Positions 8,312 through 16,327 of a stretch of DNA of 46,845 nucleotides are shown in pieces (position 1 is the stretch's first letter; every line of letters starts with the position of its first letter). Source of the stretch: an uncultured Verrucomicrobiales bacterium (GTDB lineage Bacteria > Verrucomicrobiota > Verrucomicrobiia > Verrucomicrobiales > Akkermansiaceae); the NCBI GenBank assembly GCA_937928735.1, contig CALFVF010000022.1, positions 1 through 46,845 on the forward strand. The letters are read 5' to 3'. The notes under the pieces were generated by a model, which ran no database searches, was not told the origin of the DNA, and saw nothing but the letters and a program-made list of their open reading frames with translations. The position numbers and the translations under genes were made by a program.

Positions 8312-9094
8312 ATGAGCGAGACAGATCCAATACCTGTTGAGGAATTCACCACTATCGAGTCTATTTTTGTACGCCACAGAAATGCACTACTCCTACGTGG
8401 GCAGTTCACCCCTATCTACACAGACTACTACCTCCACCTGATGGAGAATAAGCTGCGCCATAAGGAGGAGCTCGATACTTTACTCAAAGAAACACTCACA
8501 GTTCTGACTCTCCATCTCGCGGCTCGCCCGTGGGCAGAAACCATTGCTTGGACAGTGAATATGCGCGCACCTAGGCTCAATCTCTTTGTCACAGGGAGCT
8601 CCACTCGTGAGAATATCGTGGGACACCTCCTCACTGAGAATGTCAAAGAACCTGAGCAGACGATCCTCCACAGCCAAACTGTGGCTAGAACTCCACAAGG
8701 CAGACAATCTAAAGTCGCCCTCACCGAGGACAAAGACCCCTTCTGCTGGATCGAGGAATTCTACTCTCAGAGTGAGCAGCTTCCAGCGAGAGCGTTTCGC
8801 CTCCCAGATGAGAACTACGCCCTCATAGTCGCCCAGCCAGACTGCGATCTAGAATGGCTAGAATCTCTGAGCACTGAGGATGTCTGCCAGATAACAGAGA
8901 TAGAACAGACCAAGCTGCTAGAGACGCGAAAGTTCCGCTTCCAGTGTGGCTGCAGCCTCCAGCGTATTTTGCCTTCTCTCTCTGCTTACAAGGGCAATGC
9001 GGCAGCTCTCTTTGAGGGGGCGGCGGAGTTAGACATCCAGTGCCCACGATGCGGTAGCCACTACACGATCACCCCTGATATGTTTGATGCCTAA
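8312..9094 (+). CDS. hslO: Hsp33-like redox-regulated chaperone
   Basis: Holding chaperone that is switched on by oxidation of a zinc-bound cysteine centre. The decisive motif is at the C-terminus: C212-G-C214, then 29 residues, then C244-P-R-C247 (QCPRCGSHYT). This is the Hsp33 pattern CXC-X27-32-CXXC. The N-terminal part keeps family-like blocks (AWTVNMRAPRLNLFVTG) but is divergent from E. coli Hsp33. At 260 residues it is slightly short of the usual ~290. It precedes argD by 95 bases on the same strand. No Shine-Dalgarno sequence is seen. Identification rests mainly on the zinc centre and overall length. Confidence 0.75.
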   Translation: MSETDPIPVEEFTTIESIFVRHRNALLLRGQFTPIYTDYYLHLMENKLRHKEELDTLLKETLTVLTLHLAARPWAETIAWTVNMRAPRLNLFVTGSSTRENIVGHLLTENVKEPEQTILHSQTVARTPQGRQSKVALTEDKDPFCWIEEFYSQSEQLPARAFRLPDENYALIVAQPDCDLEWLESLSTEDVCQITEIEQTKLLETRKFRFQCGCSLQRILPSLSAYKGNAAALFEGAAELDIQCPRCGSHYTITPDMFDA

Positions 9095-9170
9095 GGGCTC
9101 TCTCCGTGAGCTCAGAATATAAGCATTTCTAATGATCTCCCCTAACTCCCTCTCGATCAAAAATTTTAAA

Positions 9171-9176
9171 TATAAT
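9171..9176 (+). promoter_or_regulatory. -10 box before argD
   Basis: A perfect TATAAT lies 13 bases before the ATG at 9190. No convincing -35 is seen. If used, transcription would start only about 6 bases before the start codon. Confidence 0.45.
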
Positions 9177-9189
9177 TCATCTAGCAGCT

Positions 9190-10467
9190 ATGTCCACCAT
9201 CTCTGACACCTACGAACAGTACGTTCTTCCTACATACGGTAGATTCTCACTCGTCCCTCAGAAGGGTGAGGGCTCTTACCTCTGGGATGCCGAAGGGAAG
9301 AAGTATCTCGACTTCTGCACAGGCATTGCCGTCTGTAGTCTCGGCCACTGCCACCCTGCCCTCACGAAGGCGATTCAGACACAAGCCGCAGAACTCATCC
9401 ACTGCAGCAATCTCTATCAGATCCCCCAGCAGGCTGAACTCGCTAAGCAAATCACCAAGCACGTCGGCATAGCGGGCAAGGTCTTTTTTGCGAACTCGGG
9501 GGCGGAGGCCAATGACGGCATGATTAAGACCGCACGGCGCTTCGGCCACCACACACCTACAGAGAATGGGGAAGAAAATGGGGAAGCTCGACACGAGATC
9601 ATCACCTTCCAGCAGTCATTCCACGGTAGAACTCTCGGCGGAATTGCAGCGACTGGACAAGAAGGCATCAAGGAAGGCTTCGCCCCACTAATACCTGGAT
9701 TCACACATGTCGATTACAATGATCTCGCCGCCACAGAGGCCGCGATCACCCCACAAACTGTCGCCATCATGCTTGAGGTGATTCAGGGGGAAGGTGGTAT
9801 TCACGCAGCGAGCCCAGAATTTCTCAAAGGTATCAAAGAGCTCTGTGAAACGCATAATCTCTTACTCATGATCGATGAGATCCAGACAGGATTTGGTAGA
9901 ACAGGTGACATGATGGCGTGGCGCAGCATTCTCCCAGAGCTCGAGCCCGATGTCATTAGCTGGGCGAAGGGCATGGGAGGTGGCTTCCCGATCGGGGCCT
10001 TCTGGGTCAATGACCGAGAGCTCAGTAGTGGCCAGACGCTCTCTAGTCTGATGGGGCCTAAGTCCCACGGCTCGACCTATGGTGGTAATCCCCTCGCCTG
10101 TAGTGCTGCTATCGCCGTACTCGATACCATCGAGAAGGAAAACTTGAGCCAAAATGCCAAGACCCAAGGCGCAGTCATTCGCCAGAGCATTCTCTCCTGG
10201 CAGTCGCCATGGATCAGTGAAGTCCGCGGTATGGGACTCATGTTAGGTATCGGCCTTAACGCAGAAACATTCTCTAACAAGACCTCTCTCCCAGAAGGTA
10301 TGACACCTGCTCTGCACCTCGTCATCCAGCTCATGGAGCGCGGCCTCCTCACAGTCCCCGCAGGGACACACACCGTGCGCTGGCTGCCACCACTCAATGT
10401 CTCAGAGAGCGAAGTCAAAGAGGCACTCGGTATTCTCAAGGGAACTCTCGAAGAGCTAACCTGTTAG
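9190..10467 (+). CDS. argD: Acetylornithine aminotransferase
   Basis: PLP enzyme of arginine synthesis that converts N-acetylglutamate semialdehyde to N2-acetylornithine using glutamate; it often also acts on succinyl-diaminopimelate in lysine synthesis. The 425 residues show class III aminotransferase features: YLDFCTGIAVCSLGHCHP near the start, FFANSGAEAND, MIDEIQTGFGRTG, and the Schiff-base lysine at about K260 in ISWAKGMGGGFPIGAF. GSTYGGNPLACSAA follows. The length fits, apart from a short acidic insert (TENGEENGEARHE). No other arg genes are nearby. A perfect -10 box stands 13 bases before the ATG. Confidence 0.95.
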   Translation: MSTISDTYEQYVLPTYGRFSLVPQKGEGSYLWDAEGKKYLDFCTGIAVCSLGHCHPALTKAIQTQAAELIHCSNLYQIPQQAELAKQITKHVGIAGKVFFANSGAEANDGMIKTARRFGHHTPTENGEENGEARHEIITFQQSFHGRTLGGIAATGQEGIKEGFAPLIPGFTHVDYNDLAATEAAITPQTVAIMLEVIQGEGGIHAASPEFLKGIKELCETHNLLLMIDEIQTGFGRTGDMMAWRSILPELEPDVISWAKGMGGGFPIGAFWVNDRELSSGQTLSSLMGPKSHGSTYGGNPLACSAAIAVLDTIEKENLSQNAKTQGAVIRQSILSWQSPWISEVRGMGLMLGIGLNAETFSNKTSLPEGMTPALHLVIQLMERGLLTVPAGTHTVRWLPPLNVSESEVKEALGILKGTLEELTC

Positions 10468-10512
10468 CTCGGCTAAGAACCGGGCATGATCTGGGCGAGC
10501 TCGCTCTTAGCC
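10453..10512 (+). terminator. Inverted repeats after argD, possible terminator
   Basis: Two hairpins follow each other at the argD stop: GAGCTAAC/GTTAGCTC (10453-10470, two-base loop) and GGCTAAGA/TCTTAGCC (10471-10478 with 10505-10512). Neither has a T run, so intrinsic termination is uncertain. Confidence 0.3.
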
Positions 10513-10543
10513 CCTGCATGGCGTTTCCTAACAAATCAGATCT

Positions 10544-11197
10544 CTAACCAAGCGTGCTGATTTCATAGACAATGATCGAGCCACCGTGCTTCATCTCTAC
10601 AGACTTACGAAGTACAGGAACTCCCAGCAGCCCTTCTAACATGCGCACCTCCATGGCAATGGCACTAGGGTACTGGGCAAAGACACGCTTCATTGGGTGA
10701 TGGTATTCTTCGATACGAAAGCCATCTTCTGGAGAGTAGTGACAGCGGCAGAAACAACCAAAGGCGCCGCGCAGATCAGCGAGGCGCGTGGCACGCTCCA
10801 CTATCGATTTCCCCTTGTGCACGGGCTTCAGCCACTGGTTTCTGAGCGTCTCGAAATACTGAAACAATAAGCGCTCTACAGCATGATCCCCATACAGACT
10901 CGCTATCGAGGAGAGCAACTCGAGAGAAAGCTCGACACCTGCCTGAGGCAGCATGTCATCGCATTTATCAGTAAGTCGATAGAGTTTCTCAGGACGCCCA
11001 GCGGTGGAGCGCGGTACTCTCCAAGTACTTAGGTAACCTTGTTTATGGAGTTTTTCACAATGCTGCTTCGCCCCCATGTAGCTGATGCCTAGCTCTCTGG
11101 CGATTTCAGCCACTGGTAGTCCACCCGTTGTCTTCAGACACTCTAGCAGATTGAAAACCTGGGGTCTGGATAGCTCTCTAAATCCCTCAGGAAACAT
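10544..11197 (-). CDS. Winged-helix transcriptional regulator, SufR/ArsR-like
   Basis: An N-terminal winged helix (about residues 10-70: GGLPVAEIARELGISYMGAK, then GRPEKLYRLTDKC) is followed by a C-terminal effector domain like that of SufR-type regulators (RMLEGLLGVPVLRKSVEMKH). In SufR relatives the second domain carries cysteines for an iron-sulfur cluster. Here a compact C-F-C-R-C-H cluster lies near residue 150 and the usual EYHCP position is EYHHP, so the ligand set is altered. It may sense metal, iron-sulfur status or redox. The start overlaps the thioesterase gene's end by 11 bases, so the two are probably co-transcribed, with AGAGAAAG as a weak Shine-Dalgarno site. Confidence 0.75.
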   Translation of the reverse strand: MFPEGFRELSRPQVFNLLECLKTTGGLPVAEIARELGISYMGAKQHCEKLHKQGYLSTWRVPRSTAGRPEKLYRLTDKCDDMLPQAGVELSLELLSSIASLYGDHAVERLLFQYFETLRNQWLKPVHKGKSIVERATRLADLRGAFGCFCRCHYSPEDGFRIEEYHHPMKRVFAQYPSAIAMEVRMLEGLLGVPVLRKSVEMKHGGSIIVYEISTLG

Positions 11198-11549
11198 GAT
11201 CTTTCTCTATGGCTACGTTCTGACCCGCAGTATCGATATTGACAAAGCTCACTCTCGTCGAAAAGACAATCTCGCCATCTGGCACCTTCCCTCTATAAAC
11301 CTTCACCTCGTAGCTCACCGATGTCTTACCCAGTCGCACTCTCTCACAGCAAATGGCGAGTATAGAGCCATTTTTCACACTGTGGCGGAATTCCACTTTA
11401 TCCATCCCCACTGTGACAAAGCGCGCGTCTGGAAACTCTAAACTCGCCGCGATGAAACTCGCCTCATCCACCCAACTAAGCAATTTACCTCCAAACAAAA
11501 AACCATATTGATTCAGATCCTCTGTGACTACTAATCGGTGCGTCTGCAT
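11187..11549 (-). CDS. Hotdog-fold acyl-CoA thioesterase (YciA/BACH-like)
   Basis: Small single-hotdog thioesterase that hydrolyses acyl-CoA to free acid and CoA. The family motif N-x-x-G-x-x-F-G-G-x-x-x-x-W-x-D is visible as LNQYGFLFGGKLLSWVDEAS, with the catalytic Asp at residue ~28. The helix then leads to VTVGMDKVEF and later FSTRVSFVNID. Its 120 residues are a little shorter than the 130-150 usual for YciA. It is the middle gene of a minus-strand row, 25 bases after the KhpB-like gene and overlapping the regulator gene by 11 bases. The substrate cannot be told from sequence. Confidence 0.85.
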   Translation of the reverse strand: MQTHRLVVTEDLNQYGFLFGGKLLSWVDEASFIAASLEFPDARFVTVGMDKVEFRHSVKNGSILAICCERVRLGKTSVSYEVKVYRGKVPDGEIVFSTRVSFVNIDTAGQNVAIEKDHVS

Positions 11550-11574
11550 AGGCTAGATAGAATAAACCCAATGA

Positions 11575-12033
11575 CTAGGAACTGGACTTCAGGGTAATCT
11601 GAATGCGCTTATAGCGAGTATTCCCGCGCGGTGAGGAGGTTTCTACTTCATCGAAGTCTTCGAGGGCATTATGAACGATTCGGCGGTAGTAGGCATTGAG
11701 CGGGCGCGTTCTCGCGGCTTTCCCTTCCTTGAGCACGCGCTGAGCAAGTAATTTTGCCTTCTCAATCAAGGCCTCTTCCTGCTTTTTCCTATAATGATCA
11801 CAGTCGACTTTCACTCTGGGGGCATCTGGGTAGTGCTTTTGTAAAATACGGTTCACCAAGTACTGGAAATCCTCGAGCCGGTCTCCGTTCTTACCGATGA
11901 TTAACTTCGAGTCTTCACACAGAATCTGTAAGCATAGAGCCTCCTGTGTCTCTTCCTGCTCGATCTGAGCGGAGAAACCTAGTTTTTCAAGCATAGTCGC
12001 TAAAATTTTCTCAGATGCCAGTTGCCAAGTCAT
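11575..12033 (-). CDS. khpB: KhpB/Jag-like RNA-binding protein (KH plus R3H)
   Basis: Single-strand nucleic-acid binding protein of the Jag/SpoIIIJ-associated (KhpB, EloR) family. A KH-like domain comes first (about residues 5-75, with LIIGKNGDRLEDFQYLVNRI carrying the GxxG loop). An R3H domain follows (about 85-150: LNAYYRRIVHNALEDFDEVE). The usual N-terminal Jag_N domain is absent. ATG at 12033 (MTWQLASEKIL) is chosen because the frame extended upstream to 12186 has no family similarity and runs into the divergent gene region. In many bacteria this gene sits beside yidC; here it leads a row with a thioesterase and a regulator. Confidence 0.82.
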   Translation of the reverse strand: MTWQLASEKILATMLEKLGFSAQIEQEETQEALCLQILCEDSKLIIGKNGDRLEDFQYLVNRILQKHYPDAPRVKVDCDHYRKKQEEALIEKAKLLAQRVLKEGKAARTRPLNAYYRRIVHNALEDFDEVETSSPRGNTRYKRIQITLKSSS

Positions 12034-12148
12034 AGCGCTAAAGTATGTCCTAGGGACTTTCTCGTCAATACAGCAATACCTCAGAAAGCCGACTTCTCCC
12101 ATGCACTTTCCCCTTGCCAAGAGAAAGGTGCAAACACAGCCTGTGCCC

Positions 12149-12553
12149 ATGATTATATTTCCCAACGAAGAGGATTTCATCACCATTCACAATACCCTCG
12201 CCCAAAGTGGTGAGGAAACTCAAGTCGACATCCTCGCAGGTATCGAATGCGATGATGAGGACAAGGCCGCGCAGGCAGAGAAAGGTGACGAAGATCCCAT
12301 TGCAGTACTAGAAGTCGTCATCCAGTGGGACGCACCCCAGCAAGTAGGTATCGTGGACTGGTTCTTTGTACGTGAGTCTAGCACACAGAAGAAAGAGCCA
12401 AATATTGAGCACGGAGGTCCACTACTCGCCTTTCGCTACGCAGGGGAAGAGCCTGATTTTGACCACCTGCTACAGCACGCCGTCCCTAGGCTCAACAAAA
12501 CGATTTCATGGGCGAACTTCGACACAGAGATCGAGGAGGAAGATCCGGCCTAA
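12149..12553 (+). CDS. Hypothetical acidic protein
   Basis: A 134-residue protein that I do not recognise. It is strongly acidic (GIECDDEDKAAQAEKGDEDP, and FDTEIEEEDPA at the end), with no signal peptide, membrane segment or metal motif. VVIQWDAPQQVGIVDWFF suggests beta strands. The frame is open from ATG 12101, but ATG 12149 (MIIFPNEEDF) avoids a basic, non-acidic N-terminal stretch and is preferred. It is divergent from the KhpB-like row (115 bases between the starts) and 61 bases ahead of uup on the same strand. Confidence 0.6.
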   Translation: MIIFPNEEDFITIHNTLAQSGEETQVDILAGIECDDEDKAAQAEKGDEDPIAVLEVVIQWDAPQQVGIVDWFFVRESSTQKKEPNIEHGGPLLAFRYAGEEPDFDHLLQHAVPRLNKTISWANFDTEIEEEDPA

Positions 12554-12614
12554 CTCCTACTCACCTCCCACAGATTAATTTCCTAACAAACACTTTCACC
12601 ATACACACTAGATC

Positions 12615-14510
12615 ATGTCAGACGCTACATCGAGTGCCTCTATAGCGAGTGCCTCAGAACTTACAGTTTGCTACTCCACACACTCCGTTCTCGATGGTCT
12701 GACAGCGGCGATTCACCAAGGAGATCGAATCGGGCTGGTCGGGCGCAATGGCTGCGGTAAATCTACTTTTCTACGAATCGCCGCGGGAGAGTCCGAGCCA
12801 GATTCAGGGCTCTTTGTCACCAGAAAGGGACTCATCACCGGCTACTTACCCCAGAAGTTCGAGCTCGACCCAGCCAAAGATGTTCTCTCTAACATCATGG
12901 ATGGTGCTCGCTGGATCCAAGAACTCATCGAAACCTATGAGAATACACCCGCCGAGAGCGCCCAGAGTGCCGAGCTGCTCGACCAGATTAACCAACTCGA
13001 TGGCTGGACACTCGAGCAGCGCGCCCAAGGCCTCATCACAAATCTTCACGCTCCAGAGGGACACCTTGATATCTCGCGCCTCTCGGGTGGGGAAAAGCGC
13101 CGAGTCGCCCTCTGCCGCGCTCTCATTTCTAAACCAGATTTCCTCATTCTTGATGAGCCCACCAACCACCTCGACACAGAGTCTATCGAGTGGTTAGAGC
13201 AGTTTCTTGCGCGCTACAAGGGTACTTGCCTCTTTGTCACTCACGACCGCTACTTCCTGGATCGCATCTCCACCTCCATTCTTGAGATCAGCCAGGGCAA
13301 AGCCTACTCCTATGAAGGGAACTACACCGACTACATGCTCACACGCGCTGAGAGAATGGCCAATGAGCAGCGCACAGAGCATAAGCGTCAGCGGTTTTTA
13401 CAAAAAGAACTCGAGTGGGTGCGCAGACGGCCAAAGGCACGCGGCACGAAGTCGCGAGACCGCCTCGACCGATACTTCGAGGTCAAAGACCAAGATGGCC
13501 CAGAAAAGGAACTCGAAGTTGATCTCATCATTCCGCCAGCTCCCAAGCTCTCTAACCGAGTCATTGAGCTCAACCAAGTGGGTAAGCAAATTGGTGATCG
13601 CAGATTATTTCACAAACTCGACTTTAAGCTAGAAGGTGGCGAGCGTGTTGGCATAGTCGGCCGTAATGGCATGGGTAAGTCCACACTACTGCGTGTTATC
13701 CTCGGAAAAGAACCAGCGAGCTCTGGAGAAGTCCTCCTCGGATCAAGAGCGGAGATCAACTATGTGGATCAAGATAGGCTCAATCTTGATGATAACCTCT
13801 CTGTCTTTGAAGAAGTCGGTGAAGGCCAAGAATACGTCACACTTGGTGAAGAAAAGATCGGCCTCAGAGCGTATTTACGCCGCTTCCTCTTTAGTGATGA
13901 GCGCATTAATACCAAGATCGAGCTGCTCAGTGGTGGCGAGCGCAGCCGGGTACTGCTCGCAAAAATTTTGAAAAAAGGCGGTAATATCCTCGTCCTTGAT
14001 GAGCCGACCAATGACCTCGACTTAAACACCCTGCGACTGCTCGAAGAAGCCCTGCTAGGCTTCCAGGGTAGTGTGCTCGTTGTCAGCCACGACCGCTACT
14101 TCCTTAACCGTGTCTGCACAGGTATTCTTGCCTTTGAAGATGATGGCGGCCTGCACTACTCCCCCGGCTCCTACGACTACTACTTAGAGAAAAAAGCAGA
14201 GCGCGATAAGCAAACAGCACCGCCAAAGAAGGAATCAACAAAAACACCGGAGAAAGCCAAGCGCCCACGAAAACTCAAATGGGCCGAGCAGCGCGAGTTA
14301 GAAACCATCGAAGAGGTTATCCTTGAGGCAGAAGAAATCGCCTCCGCACTAGAGACTGAGATGAGTGAACCTGACTTCTACACCCAGCACACACACGACT
14401 GGCAAGAGTACGAAGAAAAACGAGCGAGTGCTCGCCAGAAAGTCTCTGACCTCTATGATCGCTGGGAAGAGCTCGAAGCCATTAAGCAGGCGAGTGAGGT
14501 TTCGAGCTGA
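12615..14510 (+). CDS. uup: ABC-F family ATPase, Uup type
   Basis: Soluble ATPase with two ABC cassettes and no membrane domain. The ABC-F family acts on ribosomes, and Uup is also linked to DNA structure and transposon excision. Cassette 1 has GRNGCGKST (about residue 42-50), LSGGEKRRVALCRAL and FLILDEPTNHLD. Cassette 2 has GRNGMGKST (about 349-357), LSGGERSRVLLAKIL and ILVLDEPTNDLD. The linker is the arginine-rich arm (ELEWVRRRPKARGTKSRDRL). A C-terminal coiled-coil extension (about 545-631, KLKWAEQRELETIEE) is the Uup-type DNA-binding tail. The length of 631 matches E. coli Uup (635). No Shine-Dalgarno sequence is seen. Confidence 0.93.
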   Translation: MSDATSSASIASASELTVCYSTHSVLDGLTAAIHQGDRIGLVGRNGCGKSTFLRIAAGESEPDSGLFVTRKGLITGYLPQKFELDPAKDVLSNIMDGARWIQELIETYENTPAESAQSAELLDQINQLDGWTLEQRAQGLITNLHAPEGHLDISRLSGGEKRRVALCRALISKPDFLILDEPTNHLDTESIEWLEQFLARYKGTCLFVTHDRYFLDRISTSILEISQGKAYSYEGNYTDYMLTRAERMANEQRTEHKRQRFLQKELEWVRRRPKARGTKSRDRLDRYFEVKDQDGPEKELEVDLIIPPAPKLSNRVIELNQVGKQIGDRRLFHKLDFKLEGGERVGIVGRNGMGKSTLLRVILGKEPASSGEVLLGSRAEINYVDQDRLNLDDNLSVFEEVGEGQEYVTLGEEKIGLRAYLRRFLFSDERINTKIELLSGGERSRVLLAKILKKGGNILVLDEPTNDLDLNTLRLLEEALLGFQGSVLVVSHDRYFLNRVCTGILAFEDDGGLHYSPGSYDYYLEKKAERDKQTAPPKKESTKTPEKAKRPRKLKWAEQRELETIEEVILEAEEIASALETEMSEPDFYTQHTHDWQEYEEKRASARQKVSDLYDRWEELEAIKQASEVSS

Positions 14511-14525
14511 TAACTGAGCAAAAAC

Positions 14526-15074
14526 ATGAACGGTATCGCTCTCGCAAACTGCGAACTGATGAGCCTCCTTCCGGGCGACCTTTCGGAATTTAACCAATAC
14601 TATTGGCTAGTCTCTTCTCAAGCGGGATGGAAACCGCTTCAGGAACAGCCAACAGAAACTGATTGGGATGAGTTAGAAAGCAAACTCGAAGCCAGTCTAG
14701 TTGATGTAGAAGCACTCAAGGACTCAGATCTAGCCTTGATTGATATCAAACGATTTTCTGAAATCATCCCTCATCTGAGATTAGACGAATGGACTTACTT
14801 GATTGGCTTTCAAGCATCTGCAGAATATCTAAGTTGTATTCTCGAAGACCATGCCCTTTTTACCCCCCTACTTCCTGCATTTTTCCAAAGTTTGACCAAG
14901 CACAAAGCAACAGCTATATTTTACATCGACCAGTGGTGGGAATGCTTTCCAAATGAAAGCAAAATTCTTTCGGGTGTCGGTAAAGGGTTAGAACAAGCAC
15001 CAACATCGTCAGAGAAGTGGATCCAGTTCTCAACTGACTATCGAACCCCTGTCTATCCAAACTTGGAAGACTAA
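14526..15074 (+). CDS. Hypothetical protein
   Basis: A 182-residue protein, not recognised. It has no signal peptide or membrane segment. It is rich in tryptophan and acidic residues (EKWIQFSTDYRTPVYPNLED at the end; YIDQWWECFPNES). The sequence looks more AT-rich than the uup gene before it, from which it is separated by 15 bases. It could be co-transcribed with uup, or be the first gene of a small accessory patch that ends with the toxin-antitoxin pair. Confidence 0.55.
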   Translation: MNGIALANCELMSLLPGDLSEFNQYYWLVSSQAGWKPLQEQPTETDWDELESKLEASLVDVEALKDSDLALIDIKRFSEIIPHLRLDEWTYLIGFQASAEYLSCILEDHALFTPLLPAFFQSLTKHKATAIFYIDQWWECFPNESKILSGVGKGLEQAPTSSEKWIQFSTDYRTPVYPNLED

Positions 15075-15147
15075 CAGCATACATCACCGTAAATCTAACT
15101 GCACGGAATCAGTTCAATTGGTTATACTCAAACAGCAGCCTAAATCC

Positions 15148-15486
15148 ATGAAACCTAACAACTCTATCCTAGAATGCCCTTCTTGTCATAAACCACTGGT
15201 GAACGTCGGCAGCAAGGTAGAGAGAGTTCATAGTATCCCGAAATTCATAAACAAGCACCATTCAGCCCTGCTCTACTCGATCATTGGGATGATGCTCGTT
15301 TGTGTTCTGTGTGGGGTATTTGGGTACGATCGATTTGCAGCCTTTGCGATTCTAGGGTCCATACTCATACCTCCGGCCATACTCTACTTCTTAGTTCGCT
15401 CTTTCAGTTTATACAGAGTGACTGACTGCCCATACTGTGGGTATCACGATGAGCAAAAAATCGGCAAATCAAATACACCGGGCTAG
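15148..15486 (+). CDS. Small membrane protein with split zinc ribbon
   Basis: A 112-residue protein with two CXXC knuckles separated by two membrane helices: C-P-S-C near residue 9 and C-P-Y-C near 98. Between them lie two hydrophobic segments (LYSIIGMMLVCVLCGVFGY and AFAILGSILIPPAILYFLV). The two ends would meet on one side of the membrane to bind one zinc ion. ATG 15148 (MKPNNSILECPSC) is chosen over the upstream frame start at 15118. The function is unknown; neighbours give no clue. Confidence 0.6.
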   Translation: MKPNNSILECPSCHKPLVNVGSKVERVHSIPKFINKHHSALLYSIIGMMLVCVLCGVFGYDRFAAFAILGSILIPPAILYFLVRSFSLYRVTDCPYCGYHDEQKIGKSNTPG

Positions 15487-15607
15487 TAAAATGTCCACCT
15501 AGTCGCTGAGCTGTATTGACTGGTGATTGAGGTGTGGTCAGCTGAATCAGAAACCAAACTAAGACCATAAGTAGGAAAGCCTTGGCTGTCTGACTAGAAG
15601 ACTCAGC

Positions 15608-15636
15608 TTGCAATGTGTGCCAGATGTGATACATTG
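15608..15636 (+). promoter_or_regulatory. Promoter and overlapping operator of dinJ-yafQ
   Basis: TTGCAA (15608-15613) and TACATT (15630-15635) are 16 bases apart, ending 6 bases before the ATG at 15642. An inverted repeat CAATGT (15611-15616) and ACATTG (15631-15636) covers both boxes. This fits autoregulation by the antitoxin/toxin complex. The transcript would have almost no leader. Confidence 0.5.
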
Positions 15637-15641
15637 ATCCC

Positions 15642-15899
15642 ATGTCACAAACAGCTGTCATTCATGCGCGTATCGATCCTGATACCAAGGTTGCTACCGA
15701 AAGGGTCTTGGAGACTCTGGGTATGACGCCGACAGAAGCGATCAGATTACTCTATCGTCAGATCGCTATGAGGGGAGAATTTCCCGTGGAATTACGCATC
15801 CCTAATGCAGAAACTGCAGCCGCTCTCAACAGAGCTGAAAAAGGCAAAGACATCGAGAGCTTCGATAATGCTGAAGACCTCTTCGCGTCTTGGGAGTGA
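15642..15899 (+). CDS. dinJ: RelB/DinJ-family antitoxin
   Basis: An 85-residue antitoxin that should bind and neutralise the YafQ-like toxin and repress its own promoter. The N-terminus is a ribbon-helix-helix DNA-binding domain (AVIHARIDPDTKVATERVLE, then LGMTPTEAIRLLYRQIA), which matches the RelB/DinJ family. The C-terminal part (ESFDNAEDLFASWE) is the flexible toxin-binding tail. Its stop overlaps the toxin start in TGATG (15897-15901), which suggests translational coupling. A promoter with an overlapping inverted repeat stands right before the ATG. Confidence 0.88.
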   Translation: MSQTAVIHARIDPDTKVATERVLETLGMTPTEAIRLLYRQIAMRGEFPVELRIPNAETAAALNRAEKGKDIESFDNAEDLFASWE

Positions 15900-16162
15900 T
15901 GCGCATTATTCAACCTACATCGTTCAAAAAGGACGTCAAACGGATGAAAAAGAGAGGCAAGGATCTCGAGAAATTACAGAGATTTATTCAGCTTCTCCTC
16001 TCTGGTGAGAGCTTGCCAGATCAGTACAAAGACCATGCCCTGAGTGGAAACTGGCACGGCTGGCGTGACGCCCATATAGAACCCGATTGGATACTCCTAT
16101 ATAAAATCACCAAGGAGGAATTGACCCTCGGACGTACAGGAACACACTCCGATCTCTTCTGA
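15899..16162 (+). CDS. yafQ: YafQ-family mRNA interferase toxin
   Basis: Ribosome-dependent endoribonuclease of the RelE fold. All residues known to matter in E. coli YafQ are present: H46 (YKDH), H59 (RDAH), D63 (EPDW), H83 (GTH) and F87, which is the last residue. The blocks DAHIEPDWILLYKI and RTGTHSDLF are nearly identical to the family. Length is 87 residues. The start at 15899 is fixed by the TGATG overlap with dinJ. The toxin looks intact, so the pair is probably functional. Confidence 0.92.
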   Translation: MRIIQPTSFKKDVKRMKKRGKDLEKLQRFIQLLLSGESLPDQYKDHALSGNWHGWRDAHIEPDWILLYKITKEELTLGRTGTHSDLF

Positions 16163-16265
16163 ACTAATGCCGAAGAAAGGGCTGCAGACAGATCAAATCA
16201 GCTTTTGAGTTGTGATGGTAATTAACTCCGAGAGTTTGCGTTTTATCTACAGTGATTTCACCTAC

Positions 16266-16299
16266 AAAAAAAGCCCCTACCCTTAAAGAGTAGAGGCTG
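16266..16299 (-). terminator. Terminator of transketolase gene
   Basis: On the minus strand AGCCTCTACT pairs with GGTAGGGGCT (wobble pairs included) and is followed by seven Ts (plus-strand A run 16266-16272). It lies about 30 bases beyond the tkt stop codon. Confidence 0.85.
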
Positions 16300-16327
16300 A
16301 TGAAATATCTTCGTTTAGTCTAATGAC

